64,000 nucleotides of DNA from CAZUMW01 sp964621615 (GTDB lineage: Bacteria; Desulfobacterota; WTBG01; CAIYCZ01; CAIRTM01), in NCBI GenBank assembly GCA_964621615.1, contig CAZUMW010000005.1, positions 1 to 64,000 on the forward strand, read 5' to 3'. The notes below the pieces were generated by a model. The model worked only from the letters and a program-made list of their open reading frames with translations. It made no database searches and was not told the DNA's origin. The position numbers and the translations under genes were made by a program. Positions 17,562 to 26,214 of this stretch are shown piece by piece (the first letter of the stretch is position 1; the number at the start of each line of letters is the position of its first letter).

Positions 17562-18646
17562 GCGGCAGGCAGCAGTATGGTGAACGCAGCGCCTTCGCCC
17601 TCGGTGCTTGTAACGTCTATTGTTCCGCCGTGAGCCTCGACGATATTCTTTGCAACGGCCAGCCCGATGCCGTACCCTTTTGTGAGCTTGTTGTTAGATC
17701 CTCTTTTGTACGGCTGAAATATATGGTCGATGCTTTCGTGATCTATGCCCGGACCGCTGTCAATAACCTGAACGGCAGCGCAATCGCCGCGGCGAAAGGC
17801 TTTCAGCCAGATAGCTTCGCCCGCCGGGGTATGCTTCACTGCATTATCGAGTATGTTGGTGAACACCCTTCGAAGGTGTGCAGCATCGGCTTTGACCGTT
17901 CCGGGATCAGAGGTGCATTCATAGTTGATTGTCACTGCATTTTTTCTGCATTTATGGCGGTAGAGCTCGACGAGGTCCGCAAGCTCGCTTGACAGAGAAA
18001 GGCTTCTCATGGAAAGCCGCAGCCTGCCTGACTGCAGATGTGAATATTCAAGCAGGTCACCCATGAGATGCTCGAGCTTTTCGAGCTCTTTGCGGATGAT
18101 GGTGAAGTATTTCGAACGCGTGTCGCGCTTTAAGGAATCGGACTTGTGCTCGATCCGCTGTGCAAAGCCGCCGATAATTGAAAGCGATGATTTTACGTCG
18201 TGCGTGATTACGGATACGAGCTCGTTTCTTTCGCGCTCGAGCGCTTTGGTGCGGCTTATGTCCTGAAAGCTGATGACACCGTTTTGCACGGCTCCGGCGC
18301 TATTGTGCAGTACGGCGGTATGTATGCTGGCCGGTAATGTCCGCCCGTCTTTTGCTGTAATAGCCGTGTCAGGATGATCTGAGGAATGGTCATTTTTCAG
18401 CATGCAGCCGGAGCTGCAGTGGCTGCACGCAAGAACCTCCCTGCAGGTGCGCCCCAGCACTTCATGCTCACGGTAGCCGGTCAGGCTTTCCGCAGCACTG
18501 TTAAACACGAGGATCTGCAGCCTCGCATTGACGATGACCAGACCGACCGGCAGTATGTTGAAAATGTACCGGTGCCGGATATATTGGTCGTCATTATCAT
18601 CTGTTGTGCCGCCGGTGCGGCCTGCGGGATTCTCTGCCGGGCTCAT
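17549..18646 (-). CDS. PAS-domain sensor histidine kinase, translationally coupled to a site-2 protease
   Basis: The 365-residue soluble kinase has a PAS domain at about 25-135 (NILPVGLVIVNARLQILVFNSAAE) containing a Cys cluster CREVLACSHCSSGCM (C68, C73, C76, C80-81). That cluster is typical of the PAS variant found before sigma-54 or kinase modules and might bind metal. The HisKA box ITHDVKSSL has H149. HATPase motifs are ILDNAVKHTP, DSGPGID and GYGIGLAVAKNIVEAHGG. Its ATG overlaps the last base of the protease stop codon (TAATG), so the two are co-translated. No response regulator is adjacent. Confidence 0.92.
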   Translation of the reverse strand: MSPAENPAGRTGGTTDDNDDQYIRHRYIFNILPVGLVIVNARLQILVFNSAAESLTGYREHEVLGRTCREVLACSHCSSGCMLKNDHSSDHPDTAITAKDGRTLPASIHTAVLHNSAGAVQNGVISFQDISRTKALERERNELVSVITHDVKSSLSIIGGFAQRIEHKSDSLKRDTRSKYFTIIRKELEKLEHLMGDLLEYSHLQSGRLRLSMRSLSLSSELADLVELYRHKCRKNAVTINYECTSDPGTVKADAAHLRRVFTNILDNAVKHTPAGEAIWLKAFRRGDCAAVQVIDSGPGIDHESIDHIFQPYKRGSNNKLTKGYGIGLAVAKNIVEAHGGTIDVTSTEGEGAAFTILLPAAHSE

Positions 18647-19806
18647 TATACTCTTTGAAGGTCCATTTCACTCAGGTTGCGGTCTTCAAGATCGAGCTTG
18701 AGGGAAAGAAACCGCAGCAGGTCTTTAAGCACAACAATGCCCTCCAGCCGGTTCTGATCAACAACCAGCAGCCTGCTGGTTCCGGTCCGGTGCATCAGCG
18801 ACAGCGCTTTCATGGAATCGGTATCCGGGCTGACAACATTGTTTTCAGAGCAATCCTGCATAACATCGCCTACGGTTTTCTGCTCCCACTGGCTTCGATC
18901 AGCCTGCTTTATTTCGCGAGTGCTGATAACGCCCTTAAGGGAGTCTCCTTCAACCACCGGATACATTTTAAAGTGATGAGTGTACAGGTAGCGGTCTACA
19001 AACTCCTGAAGCGATATGCCGGGAGGAACGGTGACCGGGTCTGTTTTCATGAATCGGCGCACCGGCTCTCCCGCAAGGGTCTCCTGCACCACCAGGCGCG
19101 TGTACGACATCCTGGAGGCATTTCTGAGAAACAGCCCGATAAGAAACCACCACAGCCCGCCGATGAACACACCGCTGATAACATAAAAAATGCCCAGGAA
19201 TATCATAATAAGGCCGAATCCCGAGCCTATCTGAGAGGCAATGTGGGTTGCCCAGTTAATATTGCCCTTCCACCCCCACAGGGCAGAGCGCAGCACGCGC
19301 CCGCCGTCGAGCGGAAACGCCGGCAGGAGATTGAATCCGGCCAGAAGAAAATTGATGAAGAACAGGTAGCGGAACGTTCCTGATGCGACGATGGACCACT
19401 TGATCTGCTCACCTGCTGCATATATGCCGCCGAACACTGCACCGATAAAAATGCTTGCCAGGGGCCCGGCAATGGACATATAAAATTCAGCCCTGGCGCT
19501 GGGGGGCTCTTCGTCCATTTCCGCGACGCCGCCGAAAATGAAAAGGGTTATTCCCTTCATGGGCATTCCGAACCGGCGTGCAATCAGAGAGTGGCTGAAC
19601 TCATGGAATATGATAGAGGCAAAAAGCCCTGCAGCGCCCATGATGCCCATGAACCAGTATGTCGTTGAGGAAAGGCCCTTATAATAATGCGGAAAATACC
19701 CTGCGGCGAGCGACCATGTAACCAGCAGGGCTATTATAATCCAGCTCACATCTATTTTAACTTCAAAGCCGAACAGCTTAAAAAGTGTTATCGAATTGCC
19801 GAACAT
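18646..19806 (-). CDS. Site-2 protease family (M50) zinc metalloprotease with two CBS domains
   Basis: A 386-residue polytopic inner-membrane protease. The zinc motif HEFSH (H68, E69, H72) lies in the second or third membrane helix, and the second conserved site is NLLPAFPLDGGRVLRS near 170. Two CBS domains follow: about 245-300 (PVTVPPGISLQEFVDRY... PVVEGDSLKGVISTREI) and 310-370. CBS pairs bind adenosyl nucleotides and probably gate the protease in the SpoIVFB/Rip1-like group (family knowledge). It is the first gene of a two-gene operon with the PAS kinase, suggesting joint signalling by regulated intramembrane proteolysis and phosphorylation. The substrate is unknown. Confidence 0.93.
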   Translation of the reverse strand: MFGNSITLFKLFGFEVKIDVSWIIIALLVTWSLAAGYFPHYYKGLSSTTYWFMGIMGAAGLFASIIFHEFSHSLIARRFGMPMKGITLFIFGGVAEMDEEPPSARAEFYMSIAGPLASIFIGAVFGGIYAAGEQIKWSIVASGTFRYLFFINFLLAGFNLLPAFPLDGGRVLRSALWGWKGNINWATHIASQIGSGFGLIMIFLGIFYVISGVFIGGLWWFLIGLFLRNASRMSYTRLVVQETLAGEPVRRFMKTDPVTVPPGISLQEFVDRYLYTHHFKMYPVVEGDSLKGVISTREIKQADRSQWEQKTVGDVMQDCSENNVVSPDTDSMKALSLMHRTGTSRLLVVDQNRLEGIVVLKDLLRFLSLKLDLEDRNLSEMDLQRV

Positions 19807-20282
19807 GACGCACCCTTTCTCTGGCTGTTTGTTTTGTTTACAGCTTAATCACCGCACGGCGTTTGTCAATCGGTGTAAACAGAATACACAAAAGAAAAAA
19901 AAGTATGTGAACCATCATTACATATGACGATTATGACCGGAGCTGTGCGAAAAGACGCTTCGCCAATGTCTGTATAATAATATAGCAGATATATCGGAAG
20001 GTTACATCTGTGCGGCCACTCTAGTGCCGCCCGGTTCATTCAAGTGGTATTGCGATTGCAAATTCAGATAAACACATCACATCATCGCCTCGGGCAGCGC
20101 ACCGATGGGTACCGTGAAAATATATAACGCGATAGATGAGGGGAGGTGATGCATAGCGGGGAAGGGCTGCTCGAACGCGGCGCACAGCACATAACTGCCG
20201 TATTGTGTTGCCGATGTAGAGGAGCAAAGCATATGTGCGATAAAGCAACGCGTATTTATCACCAAAAAGGAGGGACAGCATT
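19807..20282. other. Intergenic between divergent genes
   Basis: About 475 bases serve the divergent protease gene and the BON-domain gene. A TATAAT-like hexamer occurs near 19973 (GTATAATAA). No RNA gene or repeat was recognised. The ribosome site AAAAAGGAGGG just before 20283 sets the BON gene start. Confidence 0.4.
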
Positions 20283-21839
20283 ATGAAAGCTAAAAGCCAG
20301 GCGTACGGACACTGTTTTAAACCCGTTTTTTATTTATGCAAAACCTCACTTATCATGTGTGCAGCTGCGGTGGTGGTTTGCTGCTGGGCGGCGCAGTCCC
20401 TCAGTGCGGACAAAGACGAGCTGAGCGATGCCCGTATAACCACCGCCATTGAAACAGCGCTCACGATCGATCAGCAGGTTTCGGCGCACTTGATCGATGT
20501 GCAGACAAACAACGGTATTGTTACGCTTACAGGGACAGTTGATGACCTTCTGGCAAGCGAGCGCGCAGTAAAGATAGCCGGCACGGTGAAGGGCGTCCGC
20601 TCGGTTATAAACAAGCTTGATGTAAAAACGGCAGCCAGGACAGACAGGAAAATCAAAAATGATGTAGAGGTGTTTCTCGCATCAGACCCTGCCACAGAAT
20701 CATATGAAGTGAATGTATCGGTTGATGACGGCATGGTCACGCTGTCCGGAAGCGTTGATTCGTGGGCTGAAAAACAGCTTGCGGCAACGGTTGCGAAATC
20801 GGTGCGGGGCGTCACGGGCATTACAAATAATATTACTATTGCCTATGATACGCAGCGAGCCGATTTCGAGCTGAAAACTGAAATAGAAAGGCGTCTTGCC
20901 GTAGACCCGTATATTGACGAAGCGCTTATTGACGTGGCGGTTGAAGGCGGTAACGTCACCCTGAGCGGATCTGTGGGCAGCCTGGACGAGAAAACAATGG
21001 CGGTGAACAAATCATGGGTTGCGGGTGTTGAATCCGTAGACGACAGTGACCTGAAAGTCCAGTGGTGGGCCCGTGACGAGATGCGGCGCACGGAAAAATA
21101 TAAGGATGTTTCAGATAAAGAGATTAAAAAAAACATAGAGGATACATTTTTATATGATCCGAGGGTGTTTTCATTTGAAATTGATGTGCAGGTGAATAGC
21201 GGCGCTGTCACGCTGAGCGGCACGGTTGACAACCTCATGGCCAAAAAAGCGGCTGAGCGTGATGCGGAAAACACTATCGGGGTGTGGGCGGTATACAACC
21301 ATATCAGGGTCCGCCCGGAAGCCCCCCCCTCTGATGACGAAATAGCCGACAGGGTGAAAAATGCGCTGCTGCGCGACGCTACTGTCGAGGGGCACGAGGT
21401 TTCCGTGACTGTCAAAAATCAGAAGGTGTATCTGGATGGTGAGGCGGATACCTATTACGAAAAAGAGCATGCAGGCGATGTCGCCTCACGTATTGCGGGG
21501 GTCGTTGAGGTGAAGAACGATCTGACGGTTCAGTATGAGTGGACCTGGAAGAGCGACCGGCAGATAAAAGCCGACATAGAGGATGAATTTTTCTGGAGCC
21601 CGTATGTGGACAGCGACGACATTGCCGTGAAGGTTGAAAACGGCGTTGCCACGCTCACCGGAAAAGCGGACAGCTGGTTTGAGCTCGACGCAGCGGTTGA
21701 CAATGCATTCGACGGCGGGGCCAAGAGCGTCAACACAAAAGTCCAGGTCAACGGCTCAACCGAAACCCAGTATTACTATTCGCCGAAGTCTCAGATATAT
21801 TATGACTATCCCTATTATCCCTACCCTTACCCGTATTAA
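20283..21839 (+). CDS. Exported protein with six BON domains
   Basis: The product is 518 residues. A long N-terminus with a hydrophobic segment (about 18-42, LCKTSLIMCAAAVVVCCWAAQSLSAD) is a signal peptide. Six BON domains follow at roughly 45-112, 118-184, 190-255, 270-335, 345-410 and 420-485, each with the [IV]xVxVxxGxVTLxGxVDSxxE core. The tail is Tyr/Pro rich (YYDYPYYPYPYPY). BON domains bind membranes or phospholipids and occur in osmotic-shock (OsmY) and secretin proteins. The protein is therefore probably a periplasmic envelope-stress factor. The Hsp20 gene 67 bases downstream supports a stress role and possible co-transcription. Confidence 0.9.
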   Translation: MKAKSQAYGHCFKPVFYLCKTSLIMCAAAVVVCCWAAQSLSADKDELSDARITTAIETALTIDQQVSAHLIDVQTNNGIVTLTGTVDDLLASERAVKIAGTVKGVRSVINKLDVKTAARTDRKIKNDVEVFLASDPATESYEVNVSVDDGMVTLSGSVDSWAEKQLAATVAKSVRGVTGITNNITIAYDTQRADFELKTEIERRLAVDPYIDEALIDVAVEGGNVTLSGSVGSLDEKTMAVNKSWVAGVESVDDSDLKVQWWARDEMRRTEKYKDVSDKEIKKNIEDTFLYDPRVFSFEIDVQVNSGAVTLSGTVDNLMAKKAAERDAENTIGVWAVYNHIRVRPEAPPSDDEIADRVKNALLRDATVEGHEVSVTVKNQKVYLDGEADTYYEKEHAGDVASRIAGVVEVKNDLTVQYEWTWKSDRQIKADIEDEFFWSPYVDSDDIAVKVENGVATLTGKADSWFELDAAVDNAFDGGAKSVNTKVQVNGSTETQYYYSPKSQIYYDYPYYPYPYPY

Positions 21840-21906
21840 TAAAAAAAAACGGCCCTGCGGATGAGGACAATGAAAACAGCACAAAGTTCAGAAAAGGAGG
21901 TTCGTT

Positions 21907-22377
21907 ATGGCAGCACAAATTATACCGCGAAGGCGAAACCGGGGAACGCTCAGGCCGTTCGGCGGTGATATGGACCGGTGGCTGGACAGATGGTTTCCTG
22001 ATTTTGACGAGCTGTTCGGCCGCGGGCTTGCCGTTCCGGAAGAGGATATGTTTGCCATGCCGCTCGATATCGAGGAGCAGGACGGCACATATCTTGTCCA
22101 TGCGGAGATGCCCGGCATGAGCAAGGACGATATACATGTTGAGTACCACAACGGCGTGCTCGACATAGCGGGCGAGAAAAAAACTGAAGAAAAAGCCGAT
22201 AAAAAAGGGTTCCGCCGGATGGAGCGCTCCTACGGCACGTATCACCGCCGTGTATCTCTGCCTTCCGAGGTTGATGAGAACAATATCAAGGGCGAATACA
22301 AAAACGGCGTTCTGGAGCTGAGCCTGCCCATAAAAGAGCCTGAAAAGCGGCAGGCGCGCAAGGTTGACATAAGCTGA
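21907..22377 (+). CDS. Hsp20/alpha-crystallin small heat-shock protein
   Basis: The 156 residues are a typical class: variable N-terminus (FGGDMDRWLDRWFPDFDELFG), alpha-crystallin domain about 50-145 with ALxGVxxxDI-equivalent AEMPGMSKDDIHVEYHNGVLDIAGEKK, and the conserved G-x-L KNGVLELSLP. It is an ATP-independent holdase of the cytoplasm. AAAAGGAGG precedes the ATG. A terminator follows at 22417-22466. Confidence 0.95.
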   Translation: MAAQIIPRRRNRGTLRPFGGDMDRWLDRWFPDFDELFGRGLAVPEEDMFAMPLDIEEQDGTYLVHAEMPGMSKDDIHVEYHNGVLDIAGEKKTEEKADKKGFRRMERSYGTYHRRVSLPSEVDENNIKGEYKNGVLELSLPIKEPEKRQARKVDIS

Positions 22378-22416
22378 CGCCCGGCTGATGAACGGCTCAA
22401 TTACCGGGGCAGCGTT

Positions 22417-22466
22417 AAAAACGGGGAAACATGCATGGCGGGCCGTGTGTGTGTTTACCCCGTTTT
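22417..22466 (+). terminator. Rho-independent terminator after hsp20
   Basis: AAAAACGGGGAAAC pairs with GTTTACCCCGTTTT across a 22-base loop, with A-run before and T-run after. A second overlapping hairpin (CCCGTT...AACGGG) lies at 22467-22497. The rest of the gap to 22687 contains a short piece resembling the dispersed repeat (GAGGCTGTGCCGCAATT near 22571) and no gene. Confidence 0.75.
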
Positions 22467-22687
22467 CCCGTTTTGTTTATTATTCAATAATAACGGGCAA
22501 TACCGTGAAGTTTGACAGATACTGAAAAACATGTTTTGCTGAGTAACAGATATGCCGGAAACCCCTGACAAAGAGGCTGTGCCGCAATTCATGGATAACC
22601 TGGCAGTCGAAGGCTGTAGCGTGCGCAGCATCGTGAAATAGTTAAAGAACCACAAACGCAAGCTAACTCAAAACAGGAGACGATGCC

Positions 22688-23104
22688 ATGAAGAGATTTC
22701 TTGCAGCAGTATTTGCCTCAGCGGTTGCCGGTAGTTTTTTGTGTGCGGCGGTTCATGCCCAGTATGACGGATCGTTAATCCGTACCGGAACGGAAAACAG
22801 CATTACGTATGCCAGCGGCGGTATAGGGGTTACTGAGCGCACTATACTGAAAGGGTGGTTTGATAAATATAACCTGTGGGTTTCCTGTGCTCTTGAGTCC
22901 GGGCACTATCTCTCCTGCGTGCCGGTAACGATTAAGAACAGCAGCGGCCGCGTGGTGTTTGAGAAAGAAACAACAGGGCCGTGGCTGCTGGTCAAGCTGC
23001 CGGCCGGCAGATACAGCATAGCGGCGGCATATGAAACCACGCAGGAGAAGCAAAACGTAACCGTGGACAGCGGGCTTGCAGATGTACGGTTTCGCTGGAA
23101 ATAG
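22688..23104 (+). CDS. Exported small protein, unknown (carboxypeptidase-regulatory-like beta fold)
   Basis: A 138-residue product with a clear signal peptide (MKRFLAAVFASAVAGSFLCAAVHAQ). The mature part has GIGVTERTILKGWFDKYNLWVSCALESGHYLSCVPVTIKNSSGRVVFEKETTGPWLLVKLPAGRYSIAAAYE, which looks like a small beta-sandwich of the kind that decorates surface proteins: a G-PW-L-KLPAG-Y turn, then an NVTV strand. No catalytic residues are evident. It lies 67 bases before the glycerol dehydrogenase gene on the same strand but shares no obvious function with it. Confidence 0.7.
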   Translation: MKRFLAAVFASAVAGSFLCAAVHAQYDGSLIRTGTENSITYASGGIGVTERTILKGWFDKYNLWVSCALESGHYLSCVPVTIKNSSGRVVFEKETTGPWLLVKLPAGRYSIAAAYETTQEKQNVTVDSGLADVRFRWK

Positions 23105-23170
23105 TACCGGAGGCGAACAGGCCTGCATGACCGCTGTCATGATTTTTTTTGCAATGCAAGAGGTCATCGC

Positions 23171-24319
23171 ATGATTACTTCTCTGAATTTTCCATGCCGC
23201 TATATTCAGGGCAGCGGGGTTTTTTCGTCCGTGCTAGCCGATCAGCTTTCTGAGCAGGGGCGGAAAGGTTTCACGCTGGTTGATCCCTACGTATATAAAA
23301 ACACACAGCTGCTGCCCGATCTGCTGAAGGCGCTCGGCGGCAGAGTGCAGCTCAAAAACGTGCAGTTCGACGGCCGCCTGACGCCCGATTCGCTCAATGA
23401 CATGGGGATAGCTGCAAAAGGGTTCCGCGCTCACTTCGTGTTCGGCGTCGGCGGGGGCAAGGCAGCAGATGCAGCCAAAGCCGTAGGCGATATGCTCGAT
23501 ATACCCGTGGTTGTGGCTCCGACGATAGCTGCTTCTGATGCGCCGTGCAGCAGATATACCATGATCACTGACGAAAACGGCGTGTTCGATCATTTTATGC
23601 CGGTCAGGCGGAACCCTGACACTGTTGTTGTCGATACGCAGTGGATAGCGCACGGGCTGCAGCGCCATCTGATAGCCGGCATGGGCAACGCGCTGGGTGC
23701 GTGGTTTTCTTCGGAGTCCTGCCGGAAAACGGGTGCGCCCAACATAAGCGGATTCAGCAGCTCGGAAACGGCATACAGGCTGGCGTGGCTGTGCTACGAG
23801 AATCTGCTGGAATACGGTGTTGATGCGCTTCGCGCCTGCGCAGATAAAACGGTCACCAGAGCGCTCGATCAGATTATTGAAACAACGATTCTGCTGAGCA
23901 GCATCGTGTATACCAACACGGGGCTTGCGTCACAGCACTCTATTGCCAATTCACTGACCAGGTGCCCGACTGCGCATAAATACTACTACGGCGAACGAAT
24001 GGCCTTTGCCACGCTTGTTTCGCTGTTTTTGACTGAAAAAATACAGCACATCAAAGACGATGTGTATTATTTTTGTGAGGCAGTGGGCCTGCCGACAACA
24101 TTCGGCGAAATCGGCCTGAGCGGCTCCGGCGACAGCGGCGTGCTCGAGCAGGTTGTGCGAAGCGTCTGCTCGCACGAAGAGCCCGCTTACCATGAGCCGG
24201 TGCCCGTAACGCAGGAAAAAATCTTGAGCGCTCTCAGGGACGCCGACAGAGAGGGCGCGCGCAGGAAAAAAGGCCGCGGCAGCGGCCTGTCGCGGGCGCA
24301 GGGGACGTTTGCTCACTGA
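23171..24319 (+). CDS. gldA: Glycerol dehydrogenase family (iron-containing alcohol dehydrogenase fold)
   Basis: A 382-residue NAD-dependent enzyme, slightly longer than the roughly 365-residue norm because of a basic tail (ARRKKGRGSGLSRAQ). The nucleotide site is GVGGGKAADAAKAVG near 93-107, then APTIAASDAPCS, a classic GldA motif. Metal ligands are supported by ASQHSIANSLTRCP and AHKYYYGERMAFATL (two His about 17 apart). The reaction interconverts glycerol and dihydroxyacetone; related 2-hydroxy substrates remain possible. It lies 23 bases before polX, which suggests a shared transcript without a shared pathway. Confidence 0.9.
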   Translation: MITSLNFPCRYIQGSGVFSSVLADQLSEQGRKGFTLVDPYVYKNTQLLPDLLKALGGRVQLKNVQFDGRLTPDSLNDMGIAAKGFRAHFVFGVGGGKAADAAKAVGDMLDIPVVVAPTIAASDAPCSRYTMITDENGVFDHFMPVRRNPDTVVVDTQWIAHGLQRHLIAGMGNALGAWFSSESCRKTGAPNISGFSSSETAYRLAWLCYENLLEYGVDALRACADKTVTRALDQIIETTILLSSIVYTNTGLASQHSIANSLTRCPTAHKYYYGERMAFATLVSLFLTEKIQHIKDDVYYFCEAVGLPTTFGEIGLSGSGDSGVLEQVVRSVCSHEEPAYHEPVPVTQEKILSALRDADREGARRKKGRGSGLSRAQGTFAH

Positions 24320-24342
24320 AAAGAAGTAGAACTGAGGAATGT

Positions 24343-26067
24343 ATGCCCGTCCGAAACAATGATGTTGCCGGCATATTCAACGAGATAGCCGATCTTATGG
24401 AAATTCAGGGCGAAAACCCGTTTCGCGTTCGCGCATACAGGAATGCGGCGCGGGCAGTCGGCGGGCTGTCACGCTCGATAAAGGATATGGTCGAGGATAA
24501 GGAGGACCTGAGCCGTCTTCCCGGCGTCGGTAAGGATCTTGCAGCCAAAATTGCTGAAATTGTTCGCTCGGGAAAGCTGCAGCAGCTTGATGAGCTTCGC
24601 GGGAAGATACCCTCAGAGCTGAGCAGCCTGATGCGCGTTGCCGGCCTCGGCGCAAAGCGCGTAAAAGTGCTGTATGACGAGCTGGGCATACAAAGCGCGG
24701 AAGATTTGAAAAGCGCAGCTGAGAGCAGAAAAATACGGCAGCTCGATGGGTTCGGTGCAAAAACAGAGCAGAAGATCCTTGAGTCGCTCAGCCGGCACGC
24801 CGGTCAGGCGCAGCGGTTCGGGCTCGCTTTTGCAGAGCAGGTTGTTACCGATCTGCTCAGCTTTCTGGAGGACACCGCAGGGGTAAAGCAGGTTACCGCC
24901 GCTGGAAGCTATCGCCGGCGAAAAGAAACGGTAGGCGACATCGATATTCTGGTGACCTGCTCGAAGGGCTCAGCCGTTATGGACCGCTTTGTCGGCCACG
25001 AGGATGTGACCGAGGTGATTTCTCACGGCACAACCCGGTCCTCGGTGCGCCTGCGCAGCGGCATTCAGGTCGATGTCCGGGTCATACCGCAGAAAAGCTA
25101 CGGGGCGGCACTGCACTACTTTACGGGATCGCAGGCACACAATATTGCTGTTCGAACGCTCGGCGTTAAAAATAATCTGAAGATAAACGAATACGGTATT
25201 TTCAAAGGTGAGAAGCGTATTGCCGGCGCACAGGAAACCGACGTCTTTGAATCGATCGGGCTGCCCTATATCGAACCTGAGCTCCGGGAAGACGGGGGCG
25301 AAATCCAGGCTGCACAGAAGAACGAGCTTCCCAGGCTAATCACCATCGAGGACATGTGCGGTGATCTTCATACGCACTCCAAGCACACTGACGGCCATTT
25401 CACTATAAAAGAGATGGCTGAGGCTGCCCGTGAGATGGGATATGCCTATATTGCGGTAACCGATCACTCAAAGCATGTGACAGTGACCGGAGGGCTTGAT
25501 GAAAAGCGGCTTATGGAACAGATTGAGGAGATCGATTCGATAGGCGCGCGGCTGAAGGGCATAACGGTGCTTAAGGGGATCGAGGTGGATATTCTCGCAG
25601 ACGGCAGCCTGGATCTCTCCGATGATGTTCTCAAAGAGCTCGATCTGGTGATCGGCTCGGTTCACTCCAGCTTCAGCCTTTCCGCGGAAAAGCAGACCGG
25701 ACGCATACTGCGGGCCATGGATAATCCGTATTTCACTATACTGGGCCACCCGTCGGGGCGGCTGATCAATGAGCGGGATCCCTACAGTGCTGATATGGAA
25801 CAGATTATTCGTGCAGCCGCCGACCGCGGCTGCTATCTTGAGCTGAACGCGCATCCCGAGCGGCTGGATTTGACCGATACGTACTGCAAAGCTGCAAAAG
25901 AAGCCGGCGTAAAGGTGGCGATTTCAACCGACGCGCACAGCCTTACTGACCTTGAGCTTATGCGCTTCGGCATCGGCCAGGCACGGCGGGGGTGGCTTGA
26001 AGCCGCCGACGTGATTAATACCCGCAGCCTTAAGGAGCTGAGAAAGCTTCTGAGAAGCCGAAGATAA
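24343..26067 (+). CDS. polX: DNA polymerase X family with PHP 3'-5' exonuclease domain
   Basis: A 574-residue repair polymerase. The N-terminal 8-kDa region contains helix-hairpin-helix motifs (SRLPGVGKDLAAKI about 57-70 and RVAGLGAKRVKVLYDELG). The nucleotidyltransferase centre has GDIDILV with the two metal Asp, and a third Asp in QVDVRVI. A C-terminal PHP domain (about 340-570) has metal sites DLHTHSKHTDG, VTDHSKH, GIEVDIL, LGHPSGR and STDAHSL. It fills short gaps in base-excision repair and proofreads through the PHP domain. The adjacent ligA gene makes a functional pair for gap filling and sealing. Confidence 0.95.
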   Translation: MPVRNNDVAGIFNEIADLMEIQGENPFRVRAYRNAARAVGGLSRSIKDMVEDKEDLSRLPGVGKDLAAKIAEIVRSGKLQQLDELRGKIPSELSSLMRVAGLGAKRVKVLYDELGIQSAEDLKSAAESRKIRQLDGFGAKTEQKILESLSRHAGQAQRFGLAFAEQVVTDLLSFLEDTAGVKQVTAAGSYRRRKETVGDIDILVTCSKGSAVMDRFVGHEDVTEVISHGTTRSSVRLRSGIQVDVRVIPQKSYGAALHYFTGSQAHNIAVRTLGVKNNLKINEYGIFKGEKRIAGAQETDVFESIGLPYIEPELREDGGEIQAAQKNELPRLITIEDMCGDLHTHSKHTDGHFTIKEMAEAAREMGYAYIAVTDHSKHVTVTGGLDEKRLMEQIEEIDSIGARLKGITVLKGIEVDILADGSLDLSDDVLKELDLVIGSVHSSFSLSAEKQTGRILRAMDNPYFTILGHPSGRLINERDPYSADMEQIIRAAADRGCYLELNAHPERLDLTDTYCKAAKEAGVKVAISTDAHSLTDLELMRFGIGQARRGWLEAADVINTRSLKELRKLLRSRR

Positions 26068-26136
26068 AAAACCTCCGACCCCCTTACGATGGGGAGGCAG
26101 ACAAGTCCGGGCCCCTTTCAGCAAAGATGCTGAATT

Positions 26137-26183
26137 AAAATCCCTCCCGGCATACCTTTAAAAGGGATGCCGGGAGGGATTTT
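26137..26183. terminator. Terminator-like hairpin related to the dispersed repeat
   Basis: AAAATCCCTCCCGGCAT pairs with ATGCCGGGAGGGATTTT across a short AT loop, with A-run and T-run on the sides, between polX and ligA. The CCCTCCCGG...AAAGGGA block also resembles the hairpins inside the repeat copies at 16576 and 32578. Confidence 0.65.
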
Positions 26184-26214
26184 CTCACATTCGCTTTACA
26201 ATTTCAGGACACGT

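Noticed and set aside
18604..19383. 259-residue plus-strand open frame
   Set aside because: It is opposite the site-2 protease gene, which has clear motifs; the forward frame shows none.
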